Below are positions 62,656 to 64,000 of a stretch of 64,000 nucleotides of DNA, piece after piece (within the stretch, counting starts at the first letter, position 1; each line of letters opens with the position of its first letter). The stretch comes from Stappia sediminis (GTDB taxonomy: Bacteria; Pseudomonadota; Alphaproteobacteria; Rhizobiales; Stappiaceae). A program made the translations under genes and the position numbers. The stretch spans positions 186,001 through 250,000 of the forward strand of contig NZ_WUMV01000002.1 of NCBI RefSeq assembly GCF_009826895.1, read 5' to 3'. Under the pieces are notes generated by a model. It ran no database searches. It saw only the letters and a list, made by a program, of their open reading frames with translations, and was not told the DNA's origin.

Positions 62656-64000
62656 ATGTCCGATCTCAAGCAATGGCTTTTGCGAAAGAACCTCGCCAAC
62701 CTCGAAGCGGTTCTGGTCGAAAACGAAATCGACCTGGATGTCTTGTTCGATCTGACGGACGAGGATTTTCGCGAGATCGGTCTGTCTCTCGGCGCGCGCA
62801 AGAGGTTGCGCGCCGCGATCGATGCCGGAGAACCACCGGACGAGGCGCAAGCCGCGACGCCGGCGAAGGCAGGTGTGCGGGAGGCCGAACGGCGGCATCT
62901 GACGACCCTGTTCGTGGACATGGTTGGATCGACCGCATTGTCCGCGCGCTTCGATCCGGAAGACATCAGCGAGGTTTTAACCCGCTACCAGAACACGGTT
63001 GCGGGGATCGTCACGCGCTACAAAGGCCATGTCGCGAAATACATGGGCGACGGCATCCTCTGTTATTTCGGATGGCCTGTGGCGCATGAGGACGATGCGA
63101 AACGAGCCGCGCGATCGGGCCTGGACATTATCCGGGCGTTGCGTGAAATCCGCGCGCCCGACGGTGAGGCCATATCCGCGCGCGCGGGAGCGGCGACGGG
63201 GCTGGTGGTCGTTGGAGACCTCATTGGCGAGGGCGCGGCCCAGGAAGAGGCCGTGATAGGCGACACGCCCAATCTCGCCGCGCGGCTTCAGGCGCTCGCC
63301 GAGCCGGGACAGGTGGTCGTCGCGGATGCTACGAAGCTTCTGATTCAGGACAAGTTCGACGTAGAAGCGCTTGGCCGCTTCGAGATCAAAGGCATGGAAG
63401 GAGCAGTGCCTGCCTGGCGGATCGCCGGCGAACGCAGCCTCGAAAGCCGCTTTGAGGAAAGCGCTCTCGACACCGTGCTGCCGATGATCGGCCGCAACAA
63501 CGAACTGGCGCTGGTCATGGAGCGGTGGAGCCGGGCGTGTACGGGCGAAGGGCAAGTTACGGTCCTTCTCGGCGAGGCGGGCATCGGAAAGTCGAGACTG
63601 ACGCGGGCCGTAATCGACGAGATACGAACGCAGGACCACTACCGGGTCAACTATCACTGCTCGCCTTATCACACTGCGTCGAGTTTCTACCCGGCCATTC
63701 GCCAGCTCACCAACGCGATGGGCCTGCTCGAAACCGATACCGCGGGGCAGAAGATCGAGAAGCTGAAAGCCAATTTGCGCGCGGCCGATCCTCGTATCAT
63801 AGCCGAGCTCCTGCAGATCGATGCGCCCGGTGAATACGGCCCGCTGGAGCTTTCGCCCAACCAGGTGCGCAACCGCATAATGGAGGAAACCTCGAACGAG
63901 GTCCGCGCACTTGCCCGCGAAAAGCCGGTTCTCGTCGTGGTCGAAGACGCGCACTGGAGCGATCCGTCGACGCTGGCGATGCTGGAGTCATGCCTCGACA
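62656..64000 (+). CDS. Adenylate cyclase with SAM domain and AAA ATPase, 3' truncated
   Basis: The frame is open to the window end (448 residues visible). Residues about 1-60 form a SAM domain (MSDLKQWLLRKNLANLEAVL...DLTDEDFREIGL). Residues about 75-250 form a class III nucleotide cyclase (TTLFVDMVGSTALSAR, AKYMGDGILCYFGWP). From about residue 278 an AAA/STAND module begins (MIGRNNELALV, LLGEAGIGKSRL Walker A, VVVEDAHWSDPSTL). A TPR region would be expected beyond. Start: ATG 62656; ATG 62617 is in frame but its GGGGAGA is too close. Confidence 0.88.
   Translation, partial: MSDLKQWLLRKNLANLEAVLVENEIDLDVLFDLTDEDFREIGLSLGARKRLRAAIDAGEPPDEAQAATPAKAGVREAERRHLTTLFVDMVGSTALSARFDPEDISEVLTRYQNTVAGIVTRYKGHVAKYMGDGILCYFGWPVAHEDDAKRAARSGLDIIRALREIRAPDGEAISARAGAATGLVVVGDLIGEGAAQEEAVIGDTPNLAARLQALAEPGQVVVADATKLLIQDKFDVEALGRFEIKGMEGAVPAWRIAGERSLESRFEESALDTVLPMIGRNNELALVMERWSRACTGEGQVTVLLGEAGIGKSRLTRAVIDEIRTQDHYRVNYHCSPYHTASSFYPAIRQLTNAMGLLETDTAGQKIEKLKANLRAADPRIIAELLQIDAPGEYGPLELSPNQVRNRIMEETSNEVRALAREKPVLVVVEDAHWSDPSTLAMLESCLD

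Noticed and set aside
1-64000. CRISPR arrays, insertion sequences, prophage genes or rRNA genes
   Set aside because: No regularly spaced direct repeats, transposase or integrase motifs, phage structural genes or rRNA sequence were seen.

Overview
The window reads as a chromosomal segment of an alphaproteobacterium of the order Hyphomicrobiales (Rhizobiales), possibly close to the Phyllobacteriaceae. This rests on the high GC content, the divK-pleD-rpmG order, an EipB (DUF1849) homologue, a ClpS-ClpA pair, a phasin, a pseudo-dihydroorotase next to pyrB, and rhizobial-style promoters (CTTGNN-17-NNTATN). No genus can be fixed from sequence reading alone.

Layout. 1-9.7 kb: the 3' part of a methylcrotonyl-CoA carboxylase operon (mccB partial, mccA), then an epimerase, a DUF1489 protein, panC, a VWA protein, a membrane J-domain protein, a DD-carboxypeptidase with a SPOR domain, and a phasin. 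9.7-21.2 kb: clpS-clpA, azlC-azlD, HIT protein, FemAB-like protein, GDPD, RidA, EipB, dinB, a HAD-like protein and DUF3572. 21.3-23.7 kb: the cell-cycle regulators divK and pleD, a structured intergenic RNA candidate, and rpmG. 23.8-35.5 kb: a long leftward housekeeping run, much of it joined by 4-base start/stop overlaps: pyrB, pyrC-like, plsY, dprA, topA, rnr, DUF983, Nudix, MFS. 35.6-42.3 kb: AidB-type acyl-CoA dehydrogenase, an AEC transporter, ruvX, a metal-dependent hydrolase, a YHS protein, and gatC-gatA.

42.3-57.8 kb is an accessory-looking block between gatA and gatB. It holds an LhgO-like oxidoreductase, a CPA1-type antiporter with no canonical start, a large RloC-like ATPase/anticodon-nuclease candidate of visibly lower GC, a DhlA-type haloalkane dehalogenase, an APC-like permease, an AT-rich gap, two AraC regulators, small exported or membrane proteins, an NTF2-like protein, a LysR/SDR divergent pair, two small DUF proteins, and a FliK-like/FlhX pair away from any flagellar cluster. 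Core genes resume at 57.9 kb: gatB, a GNAT acetyltransferase, GST, DUF2147, a Sel1-like protein, tRNA-Ser(GCT), and a SAM-domain adenylate cyclase/ATPase cut by the window end.

How the genes work together: mccAB serve leucine catabolism; pyrB with the inactive PyrC-like partner start pyrimidine synthesis; gatCAB make Gln-tRNA(Gln)/Asn-tRNA(Asn); DivK and PleD control cell-cycle phosphorelay and c-di-GMP; ClpS-ClpA do N-end-rule proteolysis. The strongest candidates for unusual biology are the RloC-like gene, the double-hairpin RNA after pleD, and the dehalogenase with an altered oxyanion-region motif. No CRISPR array, intact insertion sequence, prophage or rRNA operon was seen.
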